Assembly: GCF_019093865.1 (NCBI RefSeq)
Contig: NZ_JABJXD010000001.1
Coordinates: forward strand, 558,001 to 622,000
Length of the DNA: 64,000 nucleotides
Direction: 5' to 3'
From: Lentibacillus saliphilus
Lineage (GTDB): Bacteria; Bacillota; Bacilli; Bacillales; Amphibacillaceae
The notes beneath the pieces were generated by a model that saw only the letters and a program-made list of their open reading frames with translations, made no database searches and had not been told where the DNA came from. Shown one piece after another: positions 28,840 through 36,978 of the stretch (position 1 is its first letter; every line of letters begins with the position of its first letter). The translations under genes were made by a program, and so were the position numbers.

Positions 28840-28976
28840 GCGACATGTTCCTTTCTTCAGTGGCTTTCCCTTCATTATAGCATATTCATGTTTTGACCCG
28901 TGTAAAAATGCCTAATGATGTTCTTCCTTTACAGAACATCATTCTACTTATAAACTAAATGTTATGAGGTGAGAGA

Positions 28977-29816
28977 ATGGAGAAAAAACAACATATTATT
29001 GCTCTAGATCTAGACGGAACATTGTTAACAGATAACAAAGAAATTAGTGCCAGAAACAGAGCGGTTGCCCAGAAAGCAATTGAAGCTGGACATATCGTCG
29101 TTATTGCCACTGGTCGACCACATCGTGCAAGCATTCAATACTATAACTTGCTCCAGTTAAATACACCAATGGTTAATTTTAATGGTGCATTAATTCATCA
29201 TCCACGTGATAAAAAATGGGACGTTCTGCATAACCCAATGCCAGTTCGTACAGCGCGCGAGGTTGTAGCAGCCGCTAATGATTTACACGTCCGTAATATT
29301 ATTGCAGAAGTGCAGGATCACGTGTTTCTTGACCGCCACGATGAAGACGTATTGAACATTTTTAAAGATACGAGGCAGGACAGCCCTTTTACAATTGGAA
29401 GCCTCAAAAACAATCTTTCAACAGATCCGACCTCACTTCTGATTCATCCACGTGAGGATCATATTATTGATTTACGCAAGCATCTTGATGATTTTCATGC
29501 AGAAGTGATTGAACATCGTAAATGGGGCGCGCCTTGGAATATTATTGAAATCGTTAAAAAAGGCATTAACAAAGCAGTTGGCCTTCACAAGCTTGCCCAT
29601 TATTATGACATCCCACCTGAGCGTATTATTGCCTTTGGTGACGAGGACAATGACTTAGAAATGATTGACTATGCGGGTGTCGGTGTTGCTATGGGAAATG
29701 CAATTGATGAATTAAAATCGATCTCTAAACATGTCACTACAACAAACGAAGAAGACGGTGTCGGACAATTTTTAGAGGAATACTTAAGCTTAGATGTGAA
29801 AACACCGTTTAAATAG
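28977..29816 (+). CDS. yitU: Cof-type HAD phosphatase (YitU)
   Basis: A class IIB HAD hydrolase: motif I ALDLDGTLLTDN (residues 8-19), motif II VVIATGRPH, Lys of motif III in KGINKAVGL, motif IV FGDEDNDLEM. It probably dephosphorylates sugar phosphates or flavin nucleotides. 279 aa; GAGGTGAGAG 4-9 nt before ATG. It ends shortly before a hairpin at 29859. Confidence 0.92.
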   Translation: MEKKQHIIALDLDGTLLTDNKEISARNRAVAQKAIEAGHIVVIATGRPHRASIQYYNLLQLNTPMVNFNGALIHHPRDKKWDVLHNPMPVRTAREVVAAANDLHVRNIIAEVQDHVFLDRHDEDVLNIFKDTRQDSPFTIGSLKNNLSTDPTSLLIHPREDHIIDLRKHLDDFHAEVIEHRKWGAPWNIIEIVKKGINKAVGLHKLAHYYDIPPERIIAFGDEDNDLEMIDYAGVGVAMGNAIDELKSISKHVTTTNEEDGVGQFLEEYLSLDVKTPFK

Positions 29817-29858
29817 GTGTATATTTCCATCCATATCCGTCAACAAATCATCCATACT

Positions 29859-29888
29859 AAAAGTGAGCGCAAATGCGTTCACTTTTTT
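29859..29888 (+). terminator. Intrinsic terminator of yitU
   Basis: AAAAGTGAGCGC pairs with GCGTTCACTTTT (one mismatch) around a tiny loop, then T-run. Confidence 0.8.
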
Positions 29889-29967
29889 ACTTCCACATGC
29901 ATCATCGGTTTTCAGCTTGACAAATACAAGGCCCATTCGACGTGGGTCTCCACCTGGAGGAATCGAC

Positions 29968-30117
29968 ATGGCTAAAAACAACAAATCCAAACGATTCATT
30001 TACCAAGGGGCTGAAGGTGTCAAACAACATGCTGAAAGATTTCCGTATCGCTCGCGTTACTCCGAAAAAGAACGTGAGCAGAAAGAAGTCGACCATTATA
30101 CGTCAGGAGGGTTTTAA
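29968..30117 (+). CDS. Small basic protein (49 aa), unknown
   Basis: A highly charged soluble peptide beginning MAKNNKSKRFIYQGAEG and ending VDHYTSGGF. GGAGG lies 7 nt before ATG. Its TAA is followed at once by the GTG of the next gene, so the two are translationally coupled. Size and composition recall small spore or stress proteins, but I recognise no family. Confidence 0.7.
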   Translation: MAKNNKSKRFIYQGAEGVKQHAERFPYRSRYSEKEREQKEVDHYTSGGF

Positions 30118-30312
30118 GTGGAAAACAATTATCTCCAGAAGGCTAAGGATGCTGTCAATCAGTTCATGAACAACAATCAAGGCAGTAATGAACAGTCACA
30201 GCAAGCAGCTCAAAATGCGATCCAAGCTGCATATCAGGATGCGACGCCTGAAGAAAAGCAGCAGCTGCAACAGCTTGAACAGCAGCTACAAGAGAATAAC
30301 CAATTAAAATAA
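30118..30312 (+). CDS. DUF3813-like small Gln-rich protein (64 aa)
   Basis: Starts with GTG directly after the previous stop; AGGAGGG lies 7-8 nt upstream. The protein is rich in Gln and Asn and predicted helical (YLQKAKDAVNQFMNN ... TPEEKQQLQQLEQQLQ). The pattern fits the DUF3813 family of Bacilli. Function unknown. Followed by a strong terminator. Confidence 0.72.
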   Translation: MENNYLQKAKDAVNQFMNNNQGSNEQSQQAAQNAIQAAYQDATPEEKQQLQQLEQQLQENNQLK

Positions 30313-30367
30313 CCTCCACCGGACATTTATAGCTTGATTACAATGCTTCGCCTGCGCTTTTTTTGAT

Positions 30368-30408
30368 ATCGACGTGACCGCGTTTCACCATGGTCACGTC
30401 GATCATTT
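30368..30408 (+). terminator. Strong intrinsic terminator
   Basis: A perfect 12-bp stem ATCGACGTGACC/GGTCACGTCGAT (30368-30403) then CATTTTT. Confidence 0.88.
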
Positions 30409-30556
30409 TTATATCCATCCTTAAACTAAAAAATACACGTGTATTGAAAAAATGCGCCCCGCCTTACAAGTGTCGCCTCGTATAATGATACTTTTTTAGC
30501 ATACTGTTATCTGCTATGATATAATCAACCAAATAAAGCAATAGGAGGAGATATTA

Positions 30557-30820
30557 ATGAGCGTACGCGCGGAAGCAACTCCAAATCCGAATGCACTAAA
30601 ATTCACAACAGACAAAGTGATTTTTGAAGGCACAAACAGCATATCGGTTATGCCGGGAGACCAAAGTGAACATGCAATTTTAAATGACTTGATGACGCTT
30701 GAAGGCGTTGATAACGTTTTTGGCTATCAGAATTTCATTACGGTTAATAAAAAGTTCGATGCAGAGTGGGACGATGTTACACCACGTGTTGAAGACGTAT
30801 TCCAAAAACACGGCTACTAA
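30557..30820 (+). CDS. NifU/Nfu N-terminal domain protein (87 aa)
   Basis: The whole protein is one Nfu_N domain: RAEATPNPNALKFTTDKV at the start, then SEHAILNDLMTLEGVDNVFGYQNFITVNK. It lacks the C-terminal CxxC domain of scaffold Nfu proteins, so a helper or regulatory role in Fe-S metabolism is more likely than cluster assembly. AGGAGGAG lies 8 nt before ATG. Monocistronic. Confidence 0.88.
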   Translation: MSVRAEATPNPNALKFTTDKVIFEGTNSISVMPGDQSEHAILNDLMTLEGVDNVFGYQNFITVNKKFDAEWDDVTPRVEDVFQKHGY

Positions 30821-30845
30821 AGTTAAACTACATACAGAAAAAATG

Positions 30846-31192
30846 TGGCTGAGACTTAACTAAACATTTATCGCAAAACACCAATAATACTCAACACTAG
30901 CTCCGGAAATATACGTAGACTCCGGCGGGAGGAAGGCCTAGGTTAGACCCCGCAGTGCGTGGGGAAGGAAGGCTAAGACCGCGACGTCCTGTCGCAACGC
31001 CTTCATGACCAACATCGTGTTGGCCCGAGGCTTACCGAGGGGAAGTTCGACTAAATACGGCGCGTCCTGCGCCAACATCGAACGACTAACCTCCTGTTTG
31101 CCCGCGGTCGCCTAAGTTCGGTCACGAAGTATATTTCCGGAGCGGTCGTATTGTTCGTTTTTTATTTCGTTAAACCTCTTTTGTCTCAGATT
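30846..31192. repeat. Large palindromic element, copy B, with nested hairpin insert (~347 bp)
   Basis: Outer arms GTGGCTGAGAC / TTGTCTCAG and inner arms GCTCCGGAAATATACG / GTATATTTCCGGAGC are as in copy A but inverted. The centre is longer and carries three short perfect hairpins: GCGAC-GTCCT-GTCGC, CCAAC-ATCGT-GTTGG and GGCGC-GTCCT-GCGCC. It fills the non-coding gap after the NifU-like gene. Confidence 0.85.
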
Positions 31193-31227
31193 GATCAGCC
31201 AATGATCAAAGTAGTCAATTATTAAAA

Positions 31228-31263
31228 AGGACCCAAGACACTTAAAATGTCGGGTCCTTTTTT
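31228..31263. terminator. Bidirectional terminator
   Basis: AGGACCC/GGGTCCT stem (31228-31258) with T-runs on both strands, between the palindromic element and the convergent lipoprotein gene. Confidence 0.8.
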
Positions 31264-31271
31264 AGTTTGTC

Positions 31272-31724
31272 TTAAAAGCTTTGGCGAATGAAGTCTATGC
31301 CAAAGTAATTCGGATTAATCTCATTTCCGTTAGCGTCCTTACCATAAATCATAAAAACGGGAACTTGATCTGTTTCAATCACTTTTTGCGGTAAGGTGAT
31401 TTGTATATGAAATGAATTCCAGTCATCTTCTTCTAGCTTAATCTTTGTTTCATCAACAATCATATCATCCTCATGAAGCACGCGATAGAAAACAGCATCA
31501 CCTGACGCCTGTGCTTCGCCGTTAATCCGCACATTCTTTTTATCAACAATTTTTATATCAATGTTTTTGATCGATATGTGCGCTGTACTATCCGATGCAT
31601 TTTCTCCGGAATCTTGCACTTCGGAATCTTTTCTTGTTGTATCTTGATCCCCTGAACTTGAATTGCCGTTAGCGCAGCCAACAAGCATGGCAAGTAACAA
31701 AACACCAATCCCTATGTATCTCAC
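31272..31724 (-). CDS. Small lipoprotein with Ig-like C-terminal domain, unknown
   Basis: From GTG 31724 (GGGGAG 7-8 nt upstream) the protein starts with a lipoprotein signal (lipobox LVGC), then an S/D/T-rich spacer, then an ~85-residue beta-rich domain (INGEAQASGDAVFYRV ... NSFHIQITLP ... VFMIYGKD). The domain recalls small immunoglobulin-like domains of Bacillus lipoproteins (Gmad2/BsuPI kind), but I cannot choose. 150 aa. It lies 34 nt after yitT and may be co-transcribed. Confidence 0.7.
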   Translation of the reverse strand: MRYIGIGVLLLAMLVGCANGNSSSGDQDTTRKDSEVQDSGENASDSTAHISIKNIDIKIVDKKNVRINGEAQASGDAVFYRVLHEDDMIVDETKIKLEEDDWNSFHIQITLPQKVIETDQVPVFMIYGKDANGNEINPNYFGIDFIRQSF

Positions 31725-31758
31725 AGTCCATCTCCCCCCATAATCTGATCTTGACTCG

Positions 31759-32604
31759 TTACCCGTCTCTTCGGAAAAACCCGTAAATGCCAGTCGTCTG
31801 AACAATATTCGTAAATGCGTCCGGATCAACGTCAGCTATAATTTTTTCGAGATCATATAATTCATATCGGGTAATAACGAGATACAACATATTTTTATCT
31901 TCTCCTGAATATGCACCCTTCGCCGGTAAGATTGTAATACCACGAACCATCTTATCATGAATCGCTGCCTGTAATTCTTGTGCTTTTCGAGTAATAATCA
32001 TGGCGGTCACTTTTTCATGACGGGTGTGTAAAGCATCAATAACACGCGTTGTCACATAAAGGGTCAATAACGTATACAGCGCATTGCTCGGTTCATAAAT
32101 TATCCCAGCCGTCACGATAATAATACCATTCATAATGAGGAAATACATACCAATCGGCTTATCATTGAGACGTGACAACACCATAGCGACAATATCCATA
32201 CCGCCTGTTGACGCACCCCATTTCAAAGTCAGTCCAACACCGGTTCCAGCAATGACACCGCCAAATACCGCATTCAAAATAATATCATCTGACAAAGATA
32301 GGACAGGCATTGCTTCCAGTCCAATTGTCATAACTACAACGGCCAATAAGCTGTATATTGTAAAGCCTTTACCGACTTTATACCACCCGAGCAGTACAAC
32401 GGGAATATTAAGGATAAATAATAGAACCCCCGTTCCAATGTTAATGCCGATAAATTCCTTGAATACACTTGATATCAACTGAGCTACACCTGTAAATCCA
32501 CTTGCATAAACATCAGCCCCAATCAAGAAAAAATTAAGTGCAACGGCATTTAATAAAGCACCGAATATAACAACAATGACGCGTCTTGCTTCAACTAAAA
32601 ACAT
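31759..32604 (-). CDS. yitT: YitT-family membrane protein (DUF161 + DUF2179)
   Basis: Five to six transmembrane helices in the first ~175 residues (ALNFFLIGADVYASGFTGVAQL, GVGLTLKWGASTGGMDIVA) are followed by a cytoplasmic DUF2179 ferredoxin-like domain (VTAMIITRKAQEL ... DPDAFTNIVQTTGIYGFF). ATG 32604 has AGGAGGG 8 nt upstream and gives 281 aa, as in B. subtilis YitT; longer forms extend into the leader. Transport role unknown. Confidence 0.9.
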   Translation of the reverse strand: MFLVEARRVIVVIFGALLNAVALNFFLIGADVYASGFTGVAQLISSVFKEFIGINIGTGVLLFILNIPVVLLGWYKVGKGFTIYSLLAVVVMTIGLEAMPVLSLSDDIILNAVFGGVIAGTGVGLTLKWGASTGGMDIVAMVLSRLNDKPIGMYFLIMNGIIIVTAGIIYEPSNALYTLLTLYVTTRVIDALHTRHEKVTAMIITRKAQELQAAIHDKMVRGITILPAKGAYSGEDKNMLYLVITRYELYDLEKIIADVDPDAFTNIVQTTGIYGFFRRDG

Positions 32605-32766
32605 AAAGTCCCTCCTTTTGTACCTAGCATGTCCTAGATGCTTTTTTATATTTTTTGAAATATTAACAAGAAGACTTTGACTATATGTCTTCTGCATATT
32701 ACACTATTAATGTGTGTACATATATCAAACACATGAGATATTATTATACGAAATGTAGGTGAAATC

Positions 32767-33630
32767 ATGAATGTAAAAGTAATGGCCGATTCTGCATGTG
32801 ACCTAACAGAACATTATTATAACGAATATGACATTGAAATGGTACCTTTGACTGTTCATTTAGACGGAAAAGAGTATAAGGACGGCATCGATATCTCGCC
32901 CAAAACGGTTTACGATGCCATGCGAAATGGAAAAGGAACTAAAACGTCTCAAGTATCGTTGCAAACGTTTAAAACCATTTTTACATCTTTTGCCGAGGCA
33001 AATCAACCATTAATATATTTCGCCTTTTCTTCAGAGCTTTCTGGCACTTATCAATCCGCCGACATGATGGCAAAAGAAGTCAAAGAAACCTACCCTGATG
33101 CACAGATTCATGTCATTGATACAAAATGCGCGTCCATCGGATACGGTCTCGTTATACTTCGGGCCGCCCAGCTCGCTCAAGACGGAGCAGATATCGAAGA
33201 AATTATTAGCAAGACAACCGATCATGCGAACCATATGGAGCATATTTTTACAGTCGATGATCTCGAATATTTATACAGAGGTGGACGCGTCAGTAAAACT
33301 GCTGCATTCGTCGGATCTCTATTGAAAATTAAGCCACTGCTTCATGTTGATGATGGTAAGCTCATCCCGATCGAAAAAATCCGCGGTCGGAAGAAAGTCC
33401 TCGGCCGTATGCTCGAAATGATGCAAACGAGAGGCGTTGATTTTAAAAATCAAACGATTGGCATTAGTCACGGTGATGATATAGAACGTGCAGAGGCACT
33501 TCGGGATATGATTTGTGAAACATTCGACATCCCTCATGAGCAGGTCATCATTGAAATGGTTGGCGCTGTAATTGGGGCACACTCTGGACCAGGAACACTC
33601 GCACTTTTCTTTTTAAATAAATCTTATTAA
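32767..33630 (+). CDS. yitS: DegV-family fatty-acid-binding protein (YitS)
   Basis: DegV/FakB fold: MADSACDLTEHY, the lipid-contact loop KTSQVSLQTF, FSSELSGTYQSA, DDLEYLYRGGRVSK and the C-terminal HSGPGTLALFF. These proteins bind fatty acids, some delivering them to the FakA kinase. 287 aa. GTGAAATC-type spacing before ATG with weak SD (TAGGTG). Divergent from yitT, as in the yitS/yitT neighbourhood of B. subtilis. Confidence 0.92.
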   Translation: MNVKVMADSACDLTEHYYNEYDIEMVPLTVHLDGKEYKDGIDISPKTVYDAMRNGKGTKTSQVSLQTFKTIFTSFAEANQPLIYFAFSSELSGTYQSADMMAKEVKETYPDAQIHVIDTKCASIGYGLVILRAAQLAQDGADIEEIISKTTDHANHMEHIFTVDDLEYLYRGGRVSKTAAFVGSLLKIKPLLHVDDGKLIPIEKIRGRKKVLGRMLEMMQTRGVDFKNQTIGISHGDDIERAEALRDMICETFDIPHEQVIIEMVGAVIGAHSGPGTLALFFLNKSY

Positions 33631-33655
33631 TCATACTCAGATATGCATAGATAGG

Positions 33656-33704
33656 CGGCAGTTTTCGTTAACGCAACCGTGCGGAACGAAAACTGCCGTT
33701 TGTT
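33656..33704 (+). terminator. Intrinsic terminator of yitS
   Basis: A 13-bp stem CGGCAGTTTTCGT/ACGAAAACTGCCG (33656-33698) followed by TTTGTTT. Confidence 0.85.
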
Positions 33705-33776
33705 TATAAGCAAATAAACATAACAGGAATTAATCATGTATTCTTTTTAATTACAGTCCTCGGATGATAAAAAGAT

Positions 33777-33802
33777 GTTTTTTCTTGCGTCAATTTGGGA
33801 AT
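33777..33802 (+). promoter_or_regulatory. Sigma-B-type promoter of the SDR gene
   Basis: GTTTTT - 14 nt - GGGAAT (33777-33782 and 33797-33802), close to the sigma-B consensus GTTTAA-N12-14-GGGTAT. The start would fall near 33809, just before the GGAGG at 33814. Confidence 0.65.
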
Positions 33803-33826
33803 AGTTCTGGTATGGAGGGATCAAAC

Positions 33827-34681
33827 ATGACAAATAATCGACGTCACAAAAACACTCATTACACTCAACAAACACAACCTGGCATTGAATCTCGTATGTT
33901 CCCCGAACCAGAGTATGTTCGTAAGTATTATCAAGGCAGTGGCAAGCTATCCGGAGACACCACACTCATTACCGGTGGAGACAGTGGCATTGGTAGAGCT
34001 GTTAGTGTCCACTTCGCTAAAGAAGGCGCGGATGTCGCCATTGTCTATCTTAATGAGCGCGAGGATGCTGAACAAACAAAGCGACTCATTGAACAAGAGG
34101 GACAGTCCTGTCTTTTAATTGAAGGCGATATTGGCAGTCCAACATTTTGCGAGCGTGCGATCACCGAAACGATTGAACAATTTGGCAAGCTCGACATTCT
34201 CGTTAATAACGCTGCCGAACAACATCCTACTGAAAGTTTGTTAGACATATCAAATGAGCAGCTCAAACAAACCTTTTCGACGAATCTATTTGGGGCTTTT
34301 TACATGACAAAGGCGGCTCTCCCCCATTTAAAAGAGGGCGATGCAATTATTAATACGACATCCGTTACAGCTTATGAAGGAAATAAGGATTTAATTGATT
34401 ACTCAGCAACGAAGGGCGCACTGACATCGTTTACGCACTCCCTTGCAAAGTCACTCGTTTCAAAAGGCATCCGTGTCAATGCTGTTTCACCAGGTCCGGT
34501 TTGGACACCGCTCATTCCATCGACATTTAGTGCGGAAAAGGTTGCTCACTTCGGATCAGGTACTCCAATGAAGCGTGTAGGTCAACCGGCAGAGCTTGCG
34601 CCGGCATATGTATACTTAGCGAGTCCAGATGCCTCTTATGTAACCGGACAAGTCATCCACGTAAACGGCGGCACAATATGA
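33827..34681 (+). CDS. Short-chain dehydrogenase/reductase (YhdF/YdaD type, general-stress like)
   Basis: A 284-aa SDR with the ~40-residue N-terminal extension typical of the YhdF/YdaD group (QPGIESRMFPEPEYVRKYYQGSGKL). The cofactor loop is TGGDSGIG, then NNAAEQ, catalytic Ser, and YSATKGA (Tyr/Lys). The ATG at 33827 is chosen for GGAGG 8 nt upstream. A sigma-B-like promoter just upstream fits the general-stress behaviour of these proteins in B. subtilis. Confidence 0.9.
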   Translation: MTNNRRHKNTHYTQQTQPGIESRMFPEPEYVRKYYQGSGKLSGDTTLITGGDSGIGRAVSVHFAKEGADVAIVYLNEREDAEQTKRLIEQEGQSCLLIEGDIGSPTFCERAITETIEQFGKLDILVNNAAEQHPTESLLDISNEQLKQTFSTNLFGAFYMTKAALPHLKEGDAIINTTSVTAYEGNKDLIDYSATKGALTSFTHSLAKSLVSKGIRVNAVSPGPVWTPLIPSTFSAEKVAHFGSGTPMKRVGQPAELAPAYVYLASPDASYVTGQVIHVNGGTI

Positions 34682-34698
34682 ATGGCTAACGAACCGAA

Positions 34699-34722
34699 AA
34701 ACCACCCTTTGGGGTGGTTTTA
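34699..34722 (+). terminator. Intrinsic terminator of the SDR gene
   Basis: AACCACCC/GGGGTGGTT stem then TTAT, 18 nt after the stop. Confidence 0.75.
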
Positions 34723-34724
34723 TT

Positions 34725-34820
34725 AGTGACTGAGACATAACATAAAGGTTTATCTAGAAGACGAACAAAGCTCAACACTAGCTCCGGAAATGCACTTCGC
34801 TTTCAGGGTGCGGCCGTATT
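34725..34820. repeat. Large palindromic element, copy C (truncated)
   Basis: The left arm (GTGACTGAGACATAACA ... GCTCAACACTAGCTCCGGAAAT) is well preserved and followed by a decayed core (CGCTTTCAGGGTGCGGCC). The right arm is missing. It sits between the SDR and amylase-like genes, which are convergent. Confidence 0.7.
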
Positions 34821-34887
34821 ATTCGGATCTCACTGGTAAAACTTCTTTTTTCCTTATTGGCAGCTGGGATTTCATCTTAAAGCTTCA

Positions 34888-36363
34888 TTAATTATTCCCT
34901 GATGTTTTTTGTTTACGGCCCATTACAAAAATACCGATCGGAAATAGGAGAAATACGCCGCCAATGAACGTGATGAACGGCCAATTTAGTCCATTGTTTT
35001 CTTCTACAATATAAATCTCTGCTGTTTCTCGTGGTAAGACAAGATTAAAGACACCCTCATCATCTTGCCGGACGAGATTATCCCCTAAAATACCATTCAG
35101 CTGCTCGTCATTCGTCAAATCCGTCACAGGGACAGCTTGTGATTGTACATCATTGTTTAAAGCAACATAAACCGTTTGTGATTCATTCGTCCGCTTATAT
35201 ACGGACATTGCACCACTTTCACCAACAAAAGAAAATGCCCCATCTGCTAATACTGGAAATTGCTTGCGGATCGCAGATATTTTTTCGAAAAATGCCTTTA
35301 CATCTTCATCCTGTTGATTAAACTGAACCAAGCGTTGTGATTCAGGGTAACCGTCACCGTACATCGGTATGTCTGAGCCTTGGAGAATACTTGGAATGCC
35401 AGGCGCTGTGAACAGATACGTCAAGGCGAGCTTCCAGCTTGTTAAATCATTGCGTCCATTTTCTGCCATAAGCTGTGTAAACCGCTTCGTATAAAAGTTA
35501 TCAACATACAACAACTTCCGTCCTGCTTCATCAGTTGCTTTAATGAGTGGTGTTAACGACTCGCCAGGCTTTGACATAATCGTCGTGAGCGTCTGCTGAA
35601 CATTAGGCGCATCGATTGCATCAATTTGCTTATTTTCTTCAAGAACAGATAGATCTACTTTCACGTCTAAAACATCAGCAAGGATCATAAATTGGTCATC
35701 CTCTTGTTCGATTGTACGCGTCAGTTCCTTCAAAAAATCAGCATCCATTTGATCGGCTGCATGTAGCTTAAATCCATCTAATTCCGTTTCCTGCATCCAG
35801 TATTGTGCAGCTTCAATAATGTGTGACCGCACCTCAGCCTTCGATTGATCCAGCATAACAGCTCCATCACCCCACGGGGCAGCAATGGACGCATTCTCTT
35901 TTACCAATTGCTCTGATGCTGTGGCAAACTCATGTGTATCTGCGACATAATTTGTGACGAATTCCATAATAACGTTTAAATCACGATCATGGGCTTCTTT
36001 AATCATGTTGTTTAAATCTTCTATAGTCCCATATTGCTGTTCCACACTAAAAAAATCGTCTACCCAATATCCGTGATAGCCGTTGTCGGCATTGGACATA
36101 ACTGGCGACAAAACGATCGTCGTATAACCGAGCCCTTTAAGGGTATCAAGTTTTTTTACAATACCAGCAAGATCCCCTCCATGAAAAGCATACGGATCTG
36201 CAATATCAGTCTGTTGATCAAGGCTTGCATCTCCATTATTAAAACGATCAATAAGCAAACGATACATAATCTCATCTTGAACGGTTGTTGCACCTGCTTG
36301 TACCGGAAATAGTACCATTACAAATCCAATCATAAGCGCAATAGACCATATTGTCTTTTTCAT
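34888..36363 (-). CDS. Membrane-anchored GH13 alpha-amylase-like protein lacking catalytic residues
   Basis: A signal peptide (MKKTIWSIALMIGFVMVLF), a GH13 barrel (YRLLIDRFNNGD, AFHGGDLAGI, GYHGYWVDDF are typical) and a C-terminal TM anchor (WPFITFIGGVFLLFPIGIFV, then a basic tail). The conserved GH13 sites are altered. Region I (normally DxVxNH) reads EFVTNY. Region II (GxRxD..KH) reads GFKLHAADQ, so the nucleophile Asp is His. Region III (GE.W/D) reads ADVLD. Region IV (DNHD) reads DNFY. It should fold as an amylase but probably not hydrolyse; carbohydrate binding or a wall role is inferred. ATG 36363 has GGAGG 9 nt upstream. Confidence 0.85.
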   Translation of the reverse strand: MKKTIWSIALMIGFVMVLFPVQAGATTVQDEIMYRLLIDRFNNGDASLDQQTDIADPYAFHGGDLAGIVKKLDTLKGLGYTTIVLSPVMSNADNGYHGYWVDDFFSVEQQYGTIEDLNNMIKEAHDRDLNVIMEFVTNYVADTHEFATASEQLVKENASIAAPWGDGAVMLDQSKAEVRSHIIEAAQYWMQETELDGFKLHAADQMDADFLKELTRTIEQEDDQFMILADVLDVKVDLSVLEENKQIDAIDAPNVQQTLTTIMSKPGESLTPLIKATDEAGRKLLYVDNFYTKRFTQLMAENGRNDLTSWKLALTYLFTAPGIPSILQGSDIPMYGDGYPESQRLVQFNQQDEDVKAFFEKISAIRKQFPVLADGAFSFVGESGAMSVYKRTNESQTVYVALNNDVQSQAVPVTDLTNDEQLNGILGDNLVRQDDEGVFNLVLPRETAEIYIVEENNGLNWPFITFIGGVFLLFPIGIFVMGRKQKTSGNN

Positions 36364-36443
36364 CTGTAGTAACCTCCGTTTGTTCAATCATGCAAACGAA
36401 ACGGGCGTCCGGACGCTTACATCCGAACACCCGTCTGAATGAC

Positions 36444-36803
36444 TTATACACCAATTGGTAAAAAGCCGAAGCCAAGAATCAATGTGACGATGATGGCAAC
36501 AACGAGCTGCCCCCAAAGCATACCAGTTGGTTTGTTTTTTGCTAGTTTAACAGCGATCATTTCCATAGCTGCAATCACCCAAACGCCTGCTAATAGTTTT
36601 ACAATTGCCAGCACCAATTTATCGGAGCCCATATAATATGCGAACAGATCGCCACCGGAATACAGAATAAGTAAATAATCAAGACGCAAAATCATATGTA
36701 CAATTTTAGCTGCCTTTGCCTTCCCCTGCTTTTGTAACATAACAACTGCAATGAGTAAAATAAGCGCCAATACCCATGACGTAATATGCAAATGTGTCGT
36801 CAA
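36444..36803 (-). CDS. yisL: YisL family membrane protein (DUF1516/UPF0344)
   Basis: A 119-aa protein with four hydrophobic segments, starting TTHLHITSWVLALILL and containing KIVHMILRLDYLLIL and TGMLWGQLVVAIIVTLILGF, the YisL signature. The start codon is TTG at 36803 with AGGGGG 8 nt upstream. Function unknown. It lies just upstream of the amylase-like gene, about 80 nt apart on the same strand. Confidence 0.87.
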   Translation of the reverse strand: MTTHLHITSWVLALILLIAVVMLQKQGKAKAAKIVHMILRLDYLLILYSGGDLFAYYMGSDKLVLAIVKLLAGVWVIAAMEMIAVKLAKNKPTGMLWGQLVVAIIVTLILGFGFLPIGV

Positions 36804-36978
36804 TTTTAATACCCCCTACTTTTATCGTGCTTAGGTTTATCATATCACGACAGGGGAAATATTTCATAACAAATGATTGATCAACATCCTATCATTTTGA
36901 ATCACTGACACAATTCTGTAAAAACAAAGAAATCATGATATACTGAACATGTTATGATTTTTTAATTGGAGGGATTGC

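Noticed and set aside
36880-36978. Sigma-L (-12/-24) promoter before rocD
   Set aside because: No TGGCAC-N5-TTGCA-type sequence was found.
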